64,000 nucleotides of DNA from Pseudescherichia vulneris NBRC 102420. Its GTDB lineage: Bacteria; Pseudomonadota; Gammaproteobacteria; Enterobacterales; Enterobacteriaceae. The stretch's first letter is position 1; every line of letters starts with the position of its first letter. The notes beneath the pieces were generated by a model. The model did not search any database, was not told the DNA's origin, and was given only the letters and a program-made list of their open reading frames with translations. A program made the position numbers and the translations under genes. The DNA lies in assembly GCF_000759795.1 (NCBI RefSeq), contig NZ_BBMZ01000007.1:62001-126000 (forward strand), in the 5' to 3' direction. Shown here piece after piece: positions 31,003 through 40,014 of the stretch.

Positions 31003-31542
31003 TTACCACATCAAATCGTCAGGCACGACAAAATCGGCATACGGATCGTCTTCGTCCTTAGCCTGCTCGCTAAGCTCGCTACGCAATACAATGTAGCTCG
31101 CATCACGCTGGGCGATCTTGTCAGCAACGCTTGCGGGTATGATGGCATATTCGCTCTCAGCGCTGTTATCCGTAGCCAGACGGGCAATGGCGAGACGACC
31201 GCTGATAAGCTGCGCCTGTGTGGTTTTGTCCACGTAGATTTTTTTGATCAGGCTGCCGTCGGTGAAGTTATAGCCGATATCGCCTCGTGAAAGGGTGATG
31301 CGGTTCATTTCAATCAGCTGTTTAATCTGCGCCTTATACTCTTTGACCATGGCAGCTTGCTTCTGCTGCTCGCTGAGCTGCTTGTCACGCTCGATCTGGG
31401 CCTTTTTATTCTCTTCTACCGCCTCTCTGGCTTCACGTGCCTGAACCCGCGATTTCTTGGCGGTTCGCTGTACTTTCGCCACTTTTTTGCTGGTCACTAA
31501 GCCAGCTTTCAGCATCTGCTCTTGTAGGGTTAACTTTGTCAT
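31003..31542 (-). CDS. yaiL: DUF2058 domain protein YaiL
   Basis: A 179-residue protein, the same length as E. coli YaiL (nucleoprotein/polynucleotide-associated enzyme family, DUF2058). A highly basic, Lys/Arg/Gln-rich helix covers residues 10-75 and is followed by a small globular part (NRITLSRGDIGYNFTDG, SEYAIIPASVADKIAQRD) and an acidic end (DEDDPYADFVVPDDLMW). The basic half suggests nucleic-acid binding; this is not proven. In E. coli yaiL is at a different locus. Confidence 0.92.
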   Translation of the reverse strand: MTKLTLQEQMLKAGLVTSKKVAKVQRTAKKSRVQAREAREAVEENKKAQIERDKQLSEQQKQAAMVKEYKAQIKQLIEMNRITLSRGDIGYNFTDGSLIKKIYVDKTTQAQLISGRLAIARLATDNSAESEYAIIPASVADKIAQRDASYIVLRSELSEQAKDEDDPYADFVVPDDLMW

Positions 31543-31841
31543 GTTTGTCGCTAAATCCAGTAAAGTCGTGCCGGGATTATAACCCTAACAGCAGAGGCGG
31601 AGCCAGATTGCAGGGAAGATCCTCTTACCCTATGGGTCGCAGGTATGCTTTTCAGACCATACAATACGCATGGTTAGCTGAATCGAGTCAATTTTATTTC
31701 TTTTATTTATAATCACTTATGTTATTAATTCCGCATGCTCAGTGTGGCTGTTAACAATTTGTTTAATAACAGCTTTAAATTGTTAGCCAATCCGTTAAAA
31801 TAATCGCCTATTTGTTCAAATTAAGTTGATTGCAATAACAC

Positions 31842-33488
31842 ATGTCACATTTCAGAAAAGTAGTTCCCGCTTTTTCGCTTATCGCGATGCTTGTTGCCTC
31901 TAACGTTCATGCTGAAGACACTGCTGAGAAAACAGACGTACTGTTGATTGGCGGCGGTATCATGAGCGCCTCTCTGGGTACGCTGTTACAGGAACTGCAG
32001 CCTGACTGGAAACAGGTCATGGTTGAGAAGCTGGATGGCGTTGCGCTGGAATCCTCTAACGGCTGGAACAACGCCGGTACCGGTCACTCCGCCAACATGG
32101 AGCTGAACTACACGCCTGAGCGTGCAGACGGTTCGATTGACGTGACCAAAGCGCTGGAGATCAACGAAGCGTTCATGATCTCGCGCCAGTTCTGGTCATC
32201 TCAGGTGAAGCGCGGCGTGCTAAACGATCCGCACTCCTTCATCAACTCCACCCCGCACATGAGCTTTGTCTGGGGCGACAACGTTGACTATCTGACCAAG
32301 CGTTACGCGGCATTGCAGCAGACGACCCTGTTCCAGGGCATGCAGTTCTCTACCGACCAGCAGCAGATCAAAAAATGGGCGCCGCTGATCGTTGAGGGGC
32401 GCGATCCGAAACAGCGCGTTGCCGCTACCTGGACGCCGGTTGGTACCGACGTTAACTATGGCGAGATAACCCGTCAGCTGGTAGGCAGCCTGAAAAAGAC
32501 CAGCAACTTCACGCTGGAAACCGGCTCAGAAGTGACTGATTTTGAACGTAACGGTGACAACTCCTGGCACGTAACTATTACCGACGTGAAGAGCGGTAAA
32601 GAGCGTGCGGTTGACGCGAAGTATGTCTTTATCGGTGCTGGCGGCGGCGCGCTGAAGCTGCTGCAAAAAACCGGTATCCCGGAAGCGGATAACTACGCAG
32701 GCTTCCCGGTGGGCGGTTCGTTCCTTGTGACCGAGAACCCGGAAATCACCCGTCAGCACACCGAGAAAGTCTACGGTCAGGCTTCGGTGGGTGCGCCACC
32801 GATGTCGGTTCCGCACCTGGATGCCCGTTTCCTTGATGGCAAACGCGTGGTGTTGTTTGGGCCGTTCGCGACCTTCTCTACCAAGTTCCTGAAACAGGGT
32901 TCGTTCTTTGACCTGCTGAGCACCACGACCACCAAGAACGTGATCCCGATGACCGATGTCGGTCTGGATAACTTCGATCTGGTGAAATACCTGATTGGTC
33001 AGGTGATGCTGAGTGAAGATGACCGCTTCGAAGCGCTGAAAGAGTACTATCCGTCGGCGCGTAAAGAAGACTGGAAACTGATCCAGGCAGGCCAGCGCGT
33101 GCAGATCATCAAGAAAGATGCAGATAAAGGCGGCGTGCTGAAACTCGGTACCGAAATCGTTACCGATCAGCAGAAAACCCTGGCGGCGCTGCTCGGCGCA
33201 TCGCCTGGCGCATCCACCGCAGCGCCTATCTCTATCAACGTGATCAAGCAGCTCTTCCCGGCACAGTTTGCTTCGGCGCAGTGGCAGGAAAAACTGCACG
33301 CCATCGTACCGACCTACGGCCAGAAGCTGAACGGCAACGTCGCGCTTACCCAGCAGGTTTGGGATGAAACCGCCTCTACGCTGAATCTGACCAAACCGCC
33401 GGTCATTCAGATGAAAGACGCGGCACAGTCCATGCCGCAGGCAAAACCGGCTGAAGCCGCATCTGCTCAGCACGACATGGCACTGTAA
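31842..33488 (+). CDS. mqo: Malate:quinone oxidoreductase Mqo
   Basis: FAD-dependent membrane-associated enzyme oxidising malate to oxaloacetate and reducing quinone. 548 residues as in E. coli. A hydrophobic N-terminus (residues 1-24) precedes the FAD-binding motif [40 protein letters not shown] and [12 protein letters not shown] are family signatures. The upstream 299-base region has repeated GTTAA/TTAAC half-sites (31750-31800) that could bind ArcA, a known regulator of mqo, but this is weak. It ends at a good terminator. In E. coli mqo is elsewhere. Confidence 0.96.
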   Translation: MSHFRKVVPAFSLIAMLVASNVHAEDTAEKTDVLLIGGGIMSASLGTLLQELQPDWKQVMVEKLDGVALESSNGWNNAGTGHSANMELNYTPERADGSIDVTKALEINEAFMISRQFWSSQVKRGVLNDPHSFINSTPHMSFVWGDNVDYLTKRYAALQQTTLFQGMQFSTDQQQIKKWAPLIVEGRDPKQRVAATWTPVGTDVNYGEITRQLVGSLKKTSNFTLETGSEVTDFERNGDNSWHVTITDVKSGKERAVDAKYVFIGAGGGALKLLQKTGIPEADNYAGFPVGGSFLVTENPEITRQHTEKVYGQASVGAPPMSVPHLDARFLDGKRVVLFGPFATFSTKFLKQGSFFDLLSTTTTKNVIPMTDVGLDNFDLVKYLIGQVMLSEDDRFEALKEYYPSARKEDWKLIQAGQRVQIIKKDADKGGVLKLGTEIVTDQQKTLAALLGASPGASTAAPISINVIKQLFPAQFASAQWQEKLHAIVPTYGQKLNGNVALTQQVWDETASTLNLTKPPVIQMKDAAQSMPQAKPAEAASAQHDMAL

Positions 33489-33506
33489 GCGTTAAGCGCT
33501 TATGTA

Positions 33507-33538
33507 AGCCCCCGCCGCTATGCGCCGGGGGCTTTTTT
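33507..33538 (+). terminator. Rho-independent terminator of mqo
   Basis: Strong hairpin AGCCCCCGCCG/CGCCGGGGGCT followed by six T. Confidence 0.88.
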
Positions 33539-33634
33539 GTGGATTTTTCTGCTGCGACATGTAGCGTCAGGGATTATGATAGGGCCAGTGACAGTGGGTG
33601 GCATTCTCTATGGTGTCTGGTATAGGGTTCAGCA

Positions 33635-33910
33635 GTGATTACACAAGAGAAAGCAATACAGATAGCCAAGGATTATGCCGAACAAAACGGGCGCGTTTGG
33701 GATGAGCGATATTCTAAAACTAGCGCTAGGACCATTGATGGCGAGCCTGTCTGGATGATTTCTACCTCTGATAGTGAATACTCTGACGAACTCCCTTGGA
33801 TGATGAAGCATATGCCCAATCCTGCGTATTATTACATTAGTATGGTAGAGGCAAGGTGTATTGCAGTTGGGAGCCGTGAAGGAGAGTATCTGCATTTAAG
33901 AAATGATTAA
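33635..33910 (+). CDS. Small protein of unknown function, immunity-like
   Basis: A 91-residue frame with GTG start, beginning MITQEKAIQIAKDYAEQNGR and ending GEYLHLRND. The opening (EKAIQIAKDYAEQ) resembles the first helix of PepSY-like or NTF2-fold immunity proteins, but no family could be assigned. It lies in the AT-rich cassette with T6SS-immunity-type genes, so an immunity role is a guess from context. An AGGG about nine bases upstream is a weak ribosome site. Confidence 0.55.
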   Translation: MITQEKAIQIAKDYAEQNGRVWDERYSKTSARTIDGEPVWMISTSDSEYSDELPWMMKHMPNPAYYYISMVEARCIAVGSREGEYLHLRND

Positions 33911-34073
33911 CAATGGCCTTTGTCAGCCTTCGTAATTTATTCAACCTCCCATAATACATTTGTTTCGATTAATGTTTCAGGCTGAAGGAAAGCAAGGACG
34001 ATACAGAGGCGATGATAAGTTCGCTGATATCCCACATCTTTATCATAAAATTGTTACCGGAAGAGGATGAGCA

Positions 34074-34454
34074 ATGAAAAAATTTCTGTTCATGTGTTCG
34101 CTCATCCTTCTTGCCGGGTGCGCAGGACCAGGGGATCGTTTGCCTGATGTCCAGAATGCAAATGTTGACCTCCATGGAACACAACCGTGTATAGCTTCTG
34201 TCTTTGCTCCTGGCGATCGCATATCCTCCATTCAGATTGGTAGCACATCTGGGGATAATGAGAGTTTTCATAAATATTTCACTGATGACCTATTGATTCC
34301 AGTCAGTGGTAAGTGTTTGCCTTTATTTGATTATCGGTTTTCACCAGGAAAACAATACGTTGTTTACTACAGTATAGATAATCCTAATAACAAACGAGAA
34401 AGGATAATCCAGGCCAGTTTCTCTATAAGTAACGAGCTGAAAAATAGGTCTTAA
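34074..34454 (+). CDS. Putative T6SS-immunity-type periplasmic lipoprotein
   Basis: A 126-residue lipoprotein. Signal sequence with lipobox LLAGC (lipidated Cys16), then GPGDRLPDV and a beta-rich domain (SVFAPGDRISSIQIG, GKCLPLFDYRFSPGKQYVVYYSI). This pattern matches a family annotated as putative T6SS immunity periplasmic lipoproteins in enterobacteria. GAGGA lies about eight bases before the ATG. Facing it on the other strand is the DUF943/DUF3289 pair. Codons are AT-rich compared with the core genes, suggesting transfer. Its cognate toxin is not shown. Confidence 0.78.
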   Translation: MKKFLFMCSLILLAGCAGPGDRLPDVQNANVDLHGTQPCIASVFAPGDRISSIQIGSTSGDNESFHKYFTDDLLIPVSGKCLPLFDYRFSPGKQYVVYYSIDNPNNKRERIIQASFSISNELKNRS

Positions 34455-34520
34455 AAAAGGTGGATTTAAGGGCTTTGTGTATTATATACATTTAAGATTA
34501 TTTGTTTATTTTGATGAATT

Positions 34521-34976
34521 TTATTCACTTTTATAAAGTATAGTCTTCTCATTACCCGACTGAAGGTAAGTTTTACCATCTACATTTATGAAAGTTTTCC
34601 CATTAAGGTTTCCTCTCACAATAATTGCTATGCTGTTATATACACAACTTTTATGCTCGCCATTCGTATCATCAAAGCAGGTATAGTCATCGATTGAGCC
34701 ATCTCTCGTTCCTTTTGGCAATGCTTCATAACCATCGAAATTCATGACGATAACTGTGAAATTATCAGGGGTATTAAAAATGTGATATTTTTTCTGAAGC
34801 GACTCTTTGTTTTTCAACCACCAGTTTACTTTTCCTTCTGTAGTCATTGGTAAGTGTTTAACAAAAACAGCACCATTATCTACTCTGACTATTTTTGTTG
34901 GTCTTACAGCAATCCATATGCAGCACACAATTATAAAAAAAATTAAAATCGTCCCAATCTTTTTGTAATTAAACAT
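34521..34976 (-). CDS. DUF943 family protein, probable immunity partner
   Basis: A 151-residue protein with one N-terminal transmembrane helix (IGTILIFFIIVCCIWIAV, residues 7-24) and a periplasmic domain with the DUF943 pattern: RPTKIVRVDNG, VKHLPMTTEGKVNWWLKNKESL, YHIF, and a late pair of cysteines (DYTCFDD, KSCVYN). It overlaps the upstream DUF3289 gene by eight bases and has AGGAG inside that gene, so the two are translationally coupled. DUF943 genes often accompany T6SS effector genes; the role as immunity protein is inferred. Confidence 0.8.
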   Translation of the reverse strand: MFNYKKIGTILIFFIIVCCIWIAVRPTKIVRVDNGAVFVKHLPMTTEGKVNWWLKNKESLQKKYHIFNTPDNFTVIVMNFDGYEALPKGTRDGSIDDYTCFDDTNGEHKSCVYNSIAIIVRGNLNGKTFINVDGKTYLQSGNEKTILYKSE

Positions 34977-35772
34977 TGCTTTCTCCTGTCAATGTTACAG
35001 TAGCTTCAAAATTCGTGAAAAACGGTTTTTGAGCAAAATGCTTTGCCCGTTGTAGGACAAACCAGATCCTGAAAAACGCGATAGAATTGAATTTAGTTTT
35101 CAATATATCCTCTTTGTCCAAGCCAAAATGATCTTGTGCTCTGTATTTGATAATTGCAGTATATTTATTGCCTTGAAAAGTTAGGCTTTCAATAGATATT
35201 TCTGTACTGTTTATGTCGTGAACGGCGATGCCCATACCATTGACCCAATCTTTCCATCTTGTGTATTTAGGTAAATGGCTTTTAGATAACACATTTGAAA
35301 ACTGTTCTTTAGTTAATTTATTCTTGTTAAAATCAAATTGCTCGATAGTATTTTTAATAATGGATAGGGTGCTATCAACAGAGCGATCAGCTAAAATAAG
35401 GTTTTTATAAGCATTGTTCATTGTTGGATGTTGATAATCTCTTCCATTATTCCGTTGCATATGATTGAAAAGATCTATTATCAAGCCTTGGTATGGACCT
35501 CGAAAAGAAAAAACATACGATTGAGATCGTAATTCATCATATAACATCGCAATAGCTCTTTCTCTACTAACCGGAGGGATCGAGCTTGTAAAAGGATGCT
35601 TATAGGAGGGACCAAAAGTTGTCCAGTCAATGAAGGTTGATACTTGCCCGAGATGGTAATACGTTTTTAACGTATTAACATCAATGTCGCCACTTTGCAT
35701 ATCATCGACATTTCTGTCATTGAATCTTTTCTTCGTGGTGAAAATGATCAACTTCTTATCGATACCCTTCAT
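34969..35772 (-). CDS. DUF3289 family protein, probable orphan toxin
   Basis: A 267-residue protein matching the DUF3289 pattern throughout: FTTKKRFNDRNVDDMQSGD at the start, HPFTSSIPPVSRERAIAML, FSFRGPYQGLIIDLFNHMQ, HLPKYTRWKDWVNGMGI and QDHFGLDKEDI ... FFRIWFVLQRAKHF. DUF3289 domains are found at the C-terminus of T6SS/PAAR-type effectors; here the protein starts directly at the domain, with no PAAR or other delivery region, and no T6SS gene lies near. AT-rich. The adjacent coupled DUF943 gene is the likely antidote. Enzymatic activity unknown. Confidence 0.82.
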   Translation of the reverse strand: MKGIDKKLIIFTTKKRFNDRNVDDMQSGDIDVNTLKTYYHLGQVSTFIDWTTFGPSYKHPFTSSIPPVSRERAIAMLYDELRSQSYVFSFRGPYQGLIIDLFNHMQRNNGRDYQHPTMNNAYKNLILADRSVDSTLSIIKNTIEQFDFNKNKLTKEQFSNVLSKSHLPKYTRWKDWVNGMGIAVHDINSTEISIESLTFQGNKYTAIIKYRAQDHFGLDKEDILKTKFNSIAFFRIWFVLQRAKHFAQKPFFTNFEATVTLTGESNV

Positions 35773-35827
35773 TCAAAATCAATCCTTTTCAGTCAGATAA
35801 GTAACTACTATACATTTTTACTTAACA

Positions 35828-36160
35828 TCAGAAATTAAGATTATTCTTAACATTTTGCTGGCTTAGAGTACCAGACAAGCCGGCCTCTTTCTGCTCTCGG
35901 CGTTCGTCTACAGGGCAAATACCTTGAGCCAGCTTTGCGCCAGCCTTAGCAGCCTTACTTGGTGCCTAAGACAAGATTATTAACGGATATGAGCCTAACG
36001 AGAGACGGTGCAATTTACTCTCGCGACGATAGCGGAAACGCCAGAGTTTTGACCCGTTAGGCTTGATTATTATGAATAAGCCAGCACCATAGGTAAGGAT
36101 ATACTCCGCCTCATCGGGTGTTGCGCTTTTAATAAGTCCATAAGTATCTCTCCCGAAGTT
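35828..36160 (-). pseudogene. Relic of a tRNA-targeting tyrosine integrase (N-terminal part)
   Basis: Reading the minus strand from 36160 gives an open stretch that carries the DUF4102 N-terminal domain of P4/CPS-53-type integrases: GLIKSATPDEAEYIL, YGAGLFIIIKPNGSKLWRFR, RLSLGSYPLIIL, then an in-frame TAG at 35968-35966, and further in the same frame KAAKAGAKLAQGICPVDERR before a final stop at 35830. The catalytic C-terminal domain is missing and no start codon survives in frame. It lies 150 bases downstream of tRNA-Arg in the same orientation, the normal arrangement for an integrase at its attachment site. It must have driven integration of the neighbouring island. Confidence 0.82.
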
Positions 36161-36309
36161 CTAACAGGATGAGAGTAATGAAAAGAGATACTTTTAATCG
36201 TGGCTTAGAGTGCTATTCGCTGGAAAACATTAGATATGAGAAACGCTACAAAGCCTTGTGTGGCAAGGGTTTGCTGGGATTTCTTAGAGGTAGGAAAAAG
36301 TGTTCAAAG

Positions 36310-36381
36310 TGTCCCCTGCAGGAATCGAACCTGCAACTAGCCCTTAGGAGGGGCTCGTTATATCCATTTAACTAAGGGGAC
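36310..36381 (-). tRNA. argW: tRNA-Arg(CCT) without encoded CCA
   Basis: A 72-nt gene to the discriminator base. Acceptor GTCCCCT pairs perfectly with AGGGGAC, discriminator A, T-arm GCAGGTTCGATTCCTGC, anticodon loop around CTCCTAA giving CCT. It corresponds to E. coli argW, next to yfdC in both. The three bases after the discriminator are CTT rather than CCA, so the tail must be added by the CCA-adding enzyme. argW is a known integration site (CPS-53 in E. coli K-12), and the integrase relic nearby explains the altered end. Confidence 0.92.
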
Positions 36382-36456
36382 GAGGCGGCACGAGTATAAC
36401 GCTATTTGTTCATCGCGTTAAGCTCAGGGCCGCCCGACTGCTTAAAGTGTCACCAT

Positions 36457-37401
36457 TTACGCCTTATTCATCTTCTTTTTGGCGTCTTCCGCCTCGGCTT
36501 TCATATCTGCCTTGCGCTTGTTGCTCATATCATTGCGGATCTGCGCATGGCTGAGCAGGGCGAAGATAAAGGTGCCGCCGCAGATGTTGCCCGCCAGGGT
36601 TGGTATGGCGAAAGGCCAGAGGAAGTCGGTCCAGGGGATGGTGCCGTTGAAGACCAGGTAGAAGATCTCCACCGCGCCCACCACGATATGGGTGGTGTCC
36701 GCCAGCGCAATGACCCAGGTCATCAGGATAATTACCACGATCTTCGCCGAACCGGCCGCCGGGAACATCCACACCATGGTGGCGACCAGCCAGCCGGAGA
36801 TAATCGCATTGGCAAACATCTCGGCAGGGGTGTTTTTCATCACCTCCATACCGATTTCAACAAAGGCGTCCCGCGTGGCCTCGTCAAAGATCGGCATATA
36901 CTCAAACGCCCAGGCGGCAATGGCCGTGCCGATCAGGTTGCCAAGCAGCACCAGGCTCCACAGGCGCAGCAGCAGGCCGCCGTTTTTCCGGGTCGGATTC
37001 TGCATCACCGGCAGCACGGCGGTCACGGTATTCTCCGTAAACAGCTGCTGGCGGGCCATAATGACGATAATAAAGCCGAAGGTGTAGCCGAAGCTCTCCA
37101 GAACATAGCTGCCGGGAATGCCGTCCAGCTTAACGTGAAAGATCCCCTTTACCAGCAGCGATGCGCCCATCGACAGCCCGGCGGCGATAGCAGACCACAG
37201 CAGGGCCATGGCATCGCGCTCCATCTCTTTCTCGCCATCCTGACGAATGTGTTCATGGATCGCCATCGCACGTGAGGGGAGCTCCTCTTCATCTACCTCT
37301 ATCTCCTCGCCGCGCTTGTTCTCCTCGCTCTCTACCTCAATCTCTTCTTCCGAAAGCGCCTCAGATTCCTTGCTGATCTTATCTTCTTTTAATTCGTCCA
37401 C
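36457..37401 (-). CDS. yfdC: Formate/nitrite transporter family protein YfdC
   Basis: A 314-residue inner-membrane protein of the FNT family. A long, highly acidic cytoplasmic N-terminus (residues 1-50, rich in Glu) precedes six transmembrane helices with AAGLSMGASLLVKG, LLRLWSLVLLGNLIGTAIAAW and FANAIISGWLVATMVW, and IPTLAGNICGGTFIFALL near the end. E. coli YfdC (310 residues) has the same acidic head. Substrate not established. Neighbours argW and mlaA are as in E. coli. Confidence 0.94.
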   Translation of the reverse strand: MDELKEDKISKESEALSEEEIEVESEENKRGEEIEVDEEELPSRAMAIHEHIRQDGEKEMERDAMALLWSAIAAGLSMGASLLVKGIFHVKLDGIPGSYVLESFGYTFGFIIVIMARQQLFTENTVTAVLPVMQNPTRKNGGLLLRLWSLVLLGNLIGTAIAAWAFEYMPIFDEATRDAFVEIGMEVMKNTPAEMFANAIISGWLVATMVWMFPAAGSAKIVVIILMTWVIALADTTHIVVGAVEIFYLVFNGTIPWTDFLWPFAIPTLAGNICGGTFIFALLSHAQIRNDMSNKRKADMKAEAEDAKKKMNKA

Positions 37402-37707
37402 GATGGGTCACCTTTCTGTTACTCACTTTAATGCTATAAGCGTAGCGGTATCCGCTAATTTTGCTGGGAAGCGCACCTATCGCAACGGCGCTTTTTACGG
37501 GCAAGTTTAAAATGGATAGCGAAACAGAGAATAAAGTTAAAGACAGGCTATGCTGAAATCATACCGACGCGCTATTCCATGCGCATGGACATCTTAAAAC
37601 GTGCTGATACAATCGCTTGCGTATTCAACGGCGTTCGCCGGGGCGCGGTGCAGTTGTGCCGTCACGGGTGGCATTCAGTCATCGCCAAATTTTACAGGGA
37701 GACATCT
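37402..37707. other. Divergent intergenic region yfdC-mlaA
   Basis: A 306-base spacer that should hold the promoters of both genes. The mlaA frame is open through the second half of it but shows no signal or family similarity there. No clear operator seen. Confidence 0.45.
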
Positions 37708-38466
37708 ATGAAATTTCGCCTGACGGCGCTCGCGCTGGGCACGACGCTACTGGTGGGCTGCGCCAGCTCTGATTCCGGTGAGCCTCAGGGACGTTCGGAT
37801 CCGCTGGAAGGGTTCAACCGCACCATGTACAACTTCAACTTTAACGTGGTGGATCCCTATGTTCTGCGTCCGGTCGCGGTCGCCTGGCGCGATTACGTGC
37901 CGCAGCCCGCGCGAAACGGCCTGAGCAATTTCACCAGCAACCTTGAAGAGCCCGCCATCATGGTGAACTCCTTCCTGCAGGGCGATCCCTACCAGGGGAT
38001 GAAGCACTTCACCCGCTTCTTCCTGAACACTATTTTAGGCATGGGTGGTTTTATCGACGTGGCGGGTATGGCGAACAAAGATCTGCAGCGCACCGTGCCA
38101 CGCCGTTTCGGCAGTACGCTGGGCCACTATGGCGTCGGCTACGGCCCTTATGTGCAGCTGCCTTTCTACGGCAGCTTCACGCTGCGTGAAGACGGGGGCG
38201 ATGCAGCAGATACGCTCTATCCGGTGCTCTCCTGGCTGACATGGCCGCTCTCGGTAGGCAAGTGGGCAGTAGAGGGCGTTGAGACACGTGCGCAGCTGCT
38301 GGATTCCGACGGCCTGCTGCGCCAGTCCTCTGACCCTTATATTCTGGTGCGCGAGGCGTACTTCCAGCAGCATGACTTTATTGCTAACGGCGGACAGCTG
38401 AAGCCGGAAGAGAACCCGAACGCGCAGGCGATTCAGGGCGATCTGCAGGATATCGACGCCGAATAA
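37708..38466 (+). CDS. mlaA: Outer-membrane lipoprotein MlaA (VacJ)
   Basis: Component of the Mla system that removes misplaced phospholipids from the outer leaflet of the outer membrane, working with OmpC/F and MlaC. 252 residues. Lipobox LLVGC with lipidated Cys18, then the conserved DPLEGFNRTMYNFN, GDPYQGMKHFTRFFLNTILG and LPFYGSFTLREDGG. AGGGAG lies about eight bases before the ATG at 37708. It ends at a bidirectional terminator with fadL. Confidence 0.96.
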   Translation: MKFRLTALALGTTLLVGCASSDSGEPQGRSDPLEGFNRTMYNFNFNVVDPYVLRPVAVAWRDYVPQPARNGLSNFTSNLEEPAIMVNSFLQGDPYQGMKHFTRFFLNTILGMGGFIDVAGMANKDLQRTVPRRFGSTLGHYGVGYGPYVQLPFYGSFTLREDGGDAADTLYPVLSWLTWPLSVGKWAVEGVETRAQLLDSDGLLRQSSDPYILVREAYFQQHDFIANGGQLKPEENPNAQAIQGDLQDIDAE

Positions 38467-38482
38467 CCCGGCGCGAGGCAAT

Positions 38483-38513
38483 AAAAAAGGTGAACCGAAG
38501 TTCACCTTTTTTT
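38483..38513. terminator. Bidirectional terminator between mlaA and fadL
   Basis: Hairpin AAGGTGAAC/GTTCACCTT flanked by A6 and T7. Confidence 0.87.
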
Positions 38514-38527
38514 ATACGCGTTTCTGA

Positions 38528-39889
38528 TTAGAACGCGTAGTTGAAGTTTGCGCCGTAGAGCCAGGCCTTGCCTTCAGACTCGAAGTTATACGGGCCTTCG
38601 GTGAACTTCACCTTCTGACCGTGCATATAGGAGACGCCGACGTCCACGGAGGCATCCTGATTGAAGGCGTAGGTGGTACCTGCGCTCAGCCAGAGACGAT
38701 CCTGGTCCGGAATAGAGATAGAGCGTTTGTCAGCCGGGATCGGGCTGTCATCGTAGGCAATACCGCTGCGGAAGGTCCAGTTGTCGTCCATATAGTAGGT
38801 GGTACCCAGCGCCAGACGGTAGGAGTCGCGGAAGCCCTCATCTTTATAGAACAGCGTGCCGCCGTCGCTGTTCTTCGCTTTCAGCTCCTGGAACTGGCTC
38901 CAGCTGGTGTAGGCCAGGCTGTAGTGCACGGCCCATTTCGGTGCCACGCGGTTATAGCCTGAAATCTCCCACATCTCTGGCAGGTTCAGGTTGAGCGCGC
39001 CGTCGATGGTGTTGCCACCGGTGCCAGAAGGCAGGCCGCGCGGCCCCAGGAAGCTGTTGAATGCCGGGTTCAGGCTGCTGCGGTAGTCGCCGTCAAAGTC
39101 GATTTTGATCTCAGAGCGGTAGGTCAGGCCGTAGCGGTTATCTTTATCCAGTTCGTAAAGAATACCGGCGTTCCAGCCGAAGCCCCACTCATCACCCTTC
39201 AGGTAGGCAATCTGCGTATCGCTGGTCAGGCTGTTGGCATAGCCAGCAATCGAGCGCAGCGCTGCGCCCTGCGGGGTAGCGGAAGTAAAGCCAGGGGTGC
39301 GGCTCAGCTGGCCCGCGGTGAGCTGGCCGAGGTCACCCGCGTAGCGCTCCAGCTTCGCTTTAGCGTATACCGCGTCAAAACCTACGCCGAAGCTCCAGTG
39401 GTTATCCAGACGATAGGCACCGCTGAGGTTCAGGTTGATGGTCTCCAGCTCGGTTTTACCTCCCATCGATCCTGCGGCGTAGCTGTCGTTAAAGTCAGTC
39501 GCCAGACCGTAGTTAGAGGTCAGGGACGCGCCCCAGCCAAACTGGTCATTAATCGGTGCAACGAAGTGCAGGTTAGGCACCCACGCCGTCGGGGCGATGT
39601 TATCCGCGTCCAGGCTACGACCAGACGGAGAGACGCCGGAGACGTCCACGTCCGGATCAACAAAAATGGCACCGCCGGAGAAAGTAGGGCGGTCAAACAT
39701 CGTAATCAGGGCGGGGTTACGGCTAACGTTGCCTGCGTCATCAGCGATAGCGCCTTCACCAGAGTAGGCACGGCCAAGGCCAGAGGAGGAGAACTCATTA
39801 AGTTGGAAGCCTGCTGACCAGGCTTGTGTTGAGACAATTGCCACTGCAACTGCGAGTGCAGACTTGGTAAACAGGGTTTTCTGGCTCAT
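38528..39889 (-). CDS. fadL: Long-chain fatty acid outer-membrane transporter FadL
   Basis: A 453-residue outer-membrane beta-barrel importing long-chain fatty acids. Signal peptide of about 25 residues (to TQAWSA), then the plug/hatch region [19 protein letters not shown] with NPALI, barrel strands, and the terminal NFNYAF ending in Phe as outer-membrane proteins do. The ATG at 39889 has GAGG at good distance; an ATG two codons earlier is too close to it. Two FadR-like operators lie upstream. Slightly longer than E. coli FadL because of loop insertions. Confidence 0.95.
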   Translation of the reverse strand: MSQKTLFTKSALAVAVAIVSTQAWSAGFQLNEFSSSGLGRAYSGEGAIADDAGNVSRNPALITMFDRPTFSGGAIFVDPDVDVSGVSPSGRSLDADNIAPTAWVPNLHFVAPINDQFGWGASLTSNYGLATDFNDSYAAGSMGGKTELETINLNLSGAYRLDNHWSFGVGFDAVYAKAKLERYAGDLGQLTAGQLSRTPGFTSATPQGAALRSIAGYANSLTSDTQIAYLKGDEWGFGWNAGILYELDKDNRYGLTYRSEIKIDFDGDYRSSLNPAFNSFLGPRGLPSGTGGNTIDGALNLNLPEMWEISGYNRVAPKWAVHYSLAYTSWSQFQELKAKNSDGGTLFYKDEGFRDSYRLALGTTYYMDDNWTFRSGIAYDDSPIPADKRSISIPDQDRLWLSAGTTYAFNQDASVDVGVSYMHGQKVKFTEGPYNFESEGKAWLYGANFNYAF

Positions 39890-39973
39890 GACCATAACCT
39901 CATAATTTATTTTTATACAATAAATGTTACATGCCGTAACAGGAGCGCGGAGTGTAGGGTCTGAGTTACGACA

Positions 39974-39990
39974 GACAAATCAGACCAGTC
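39974..39990 (-). promoter_or_regulatory. Putative FadR operator 1 of fadL
   Basis: On the minus strand GACTGGTCTGATTTGTC, close to the FadR consensus (CTGGTCNGAC core). Confidence 0.65.
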
Positions 39991-39997
39991 GCGAGAG

Positions 39998-40014
39998 TAT
40001 AGGTCTGACCAGCC
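39998..40014 (-). promoter_or_regulatory. Putative FadR operator 2 of fadL
   Basis: On the minus strand GGCTGGTCAGACCTATA. Together with the site 8 bases away it repeats the two-operator layout known for E. coli fadL. Confidence 0.68.

Noticed and set aside
33969-34271. Open frame of 100 codons on the minus strand
   Set aside because: Antisense to the start of the lipoprotein gene, which has a signal peptide, lipobox and good ribosome site.
36169-36375. Open frame of 68 codons on the plus strand
   Set aside because: Its second half is the antisense of tRNA-Arg, and its first half overlaps the integrase relic in the opposite direction; no coding character.
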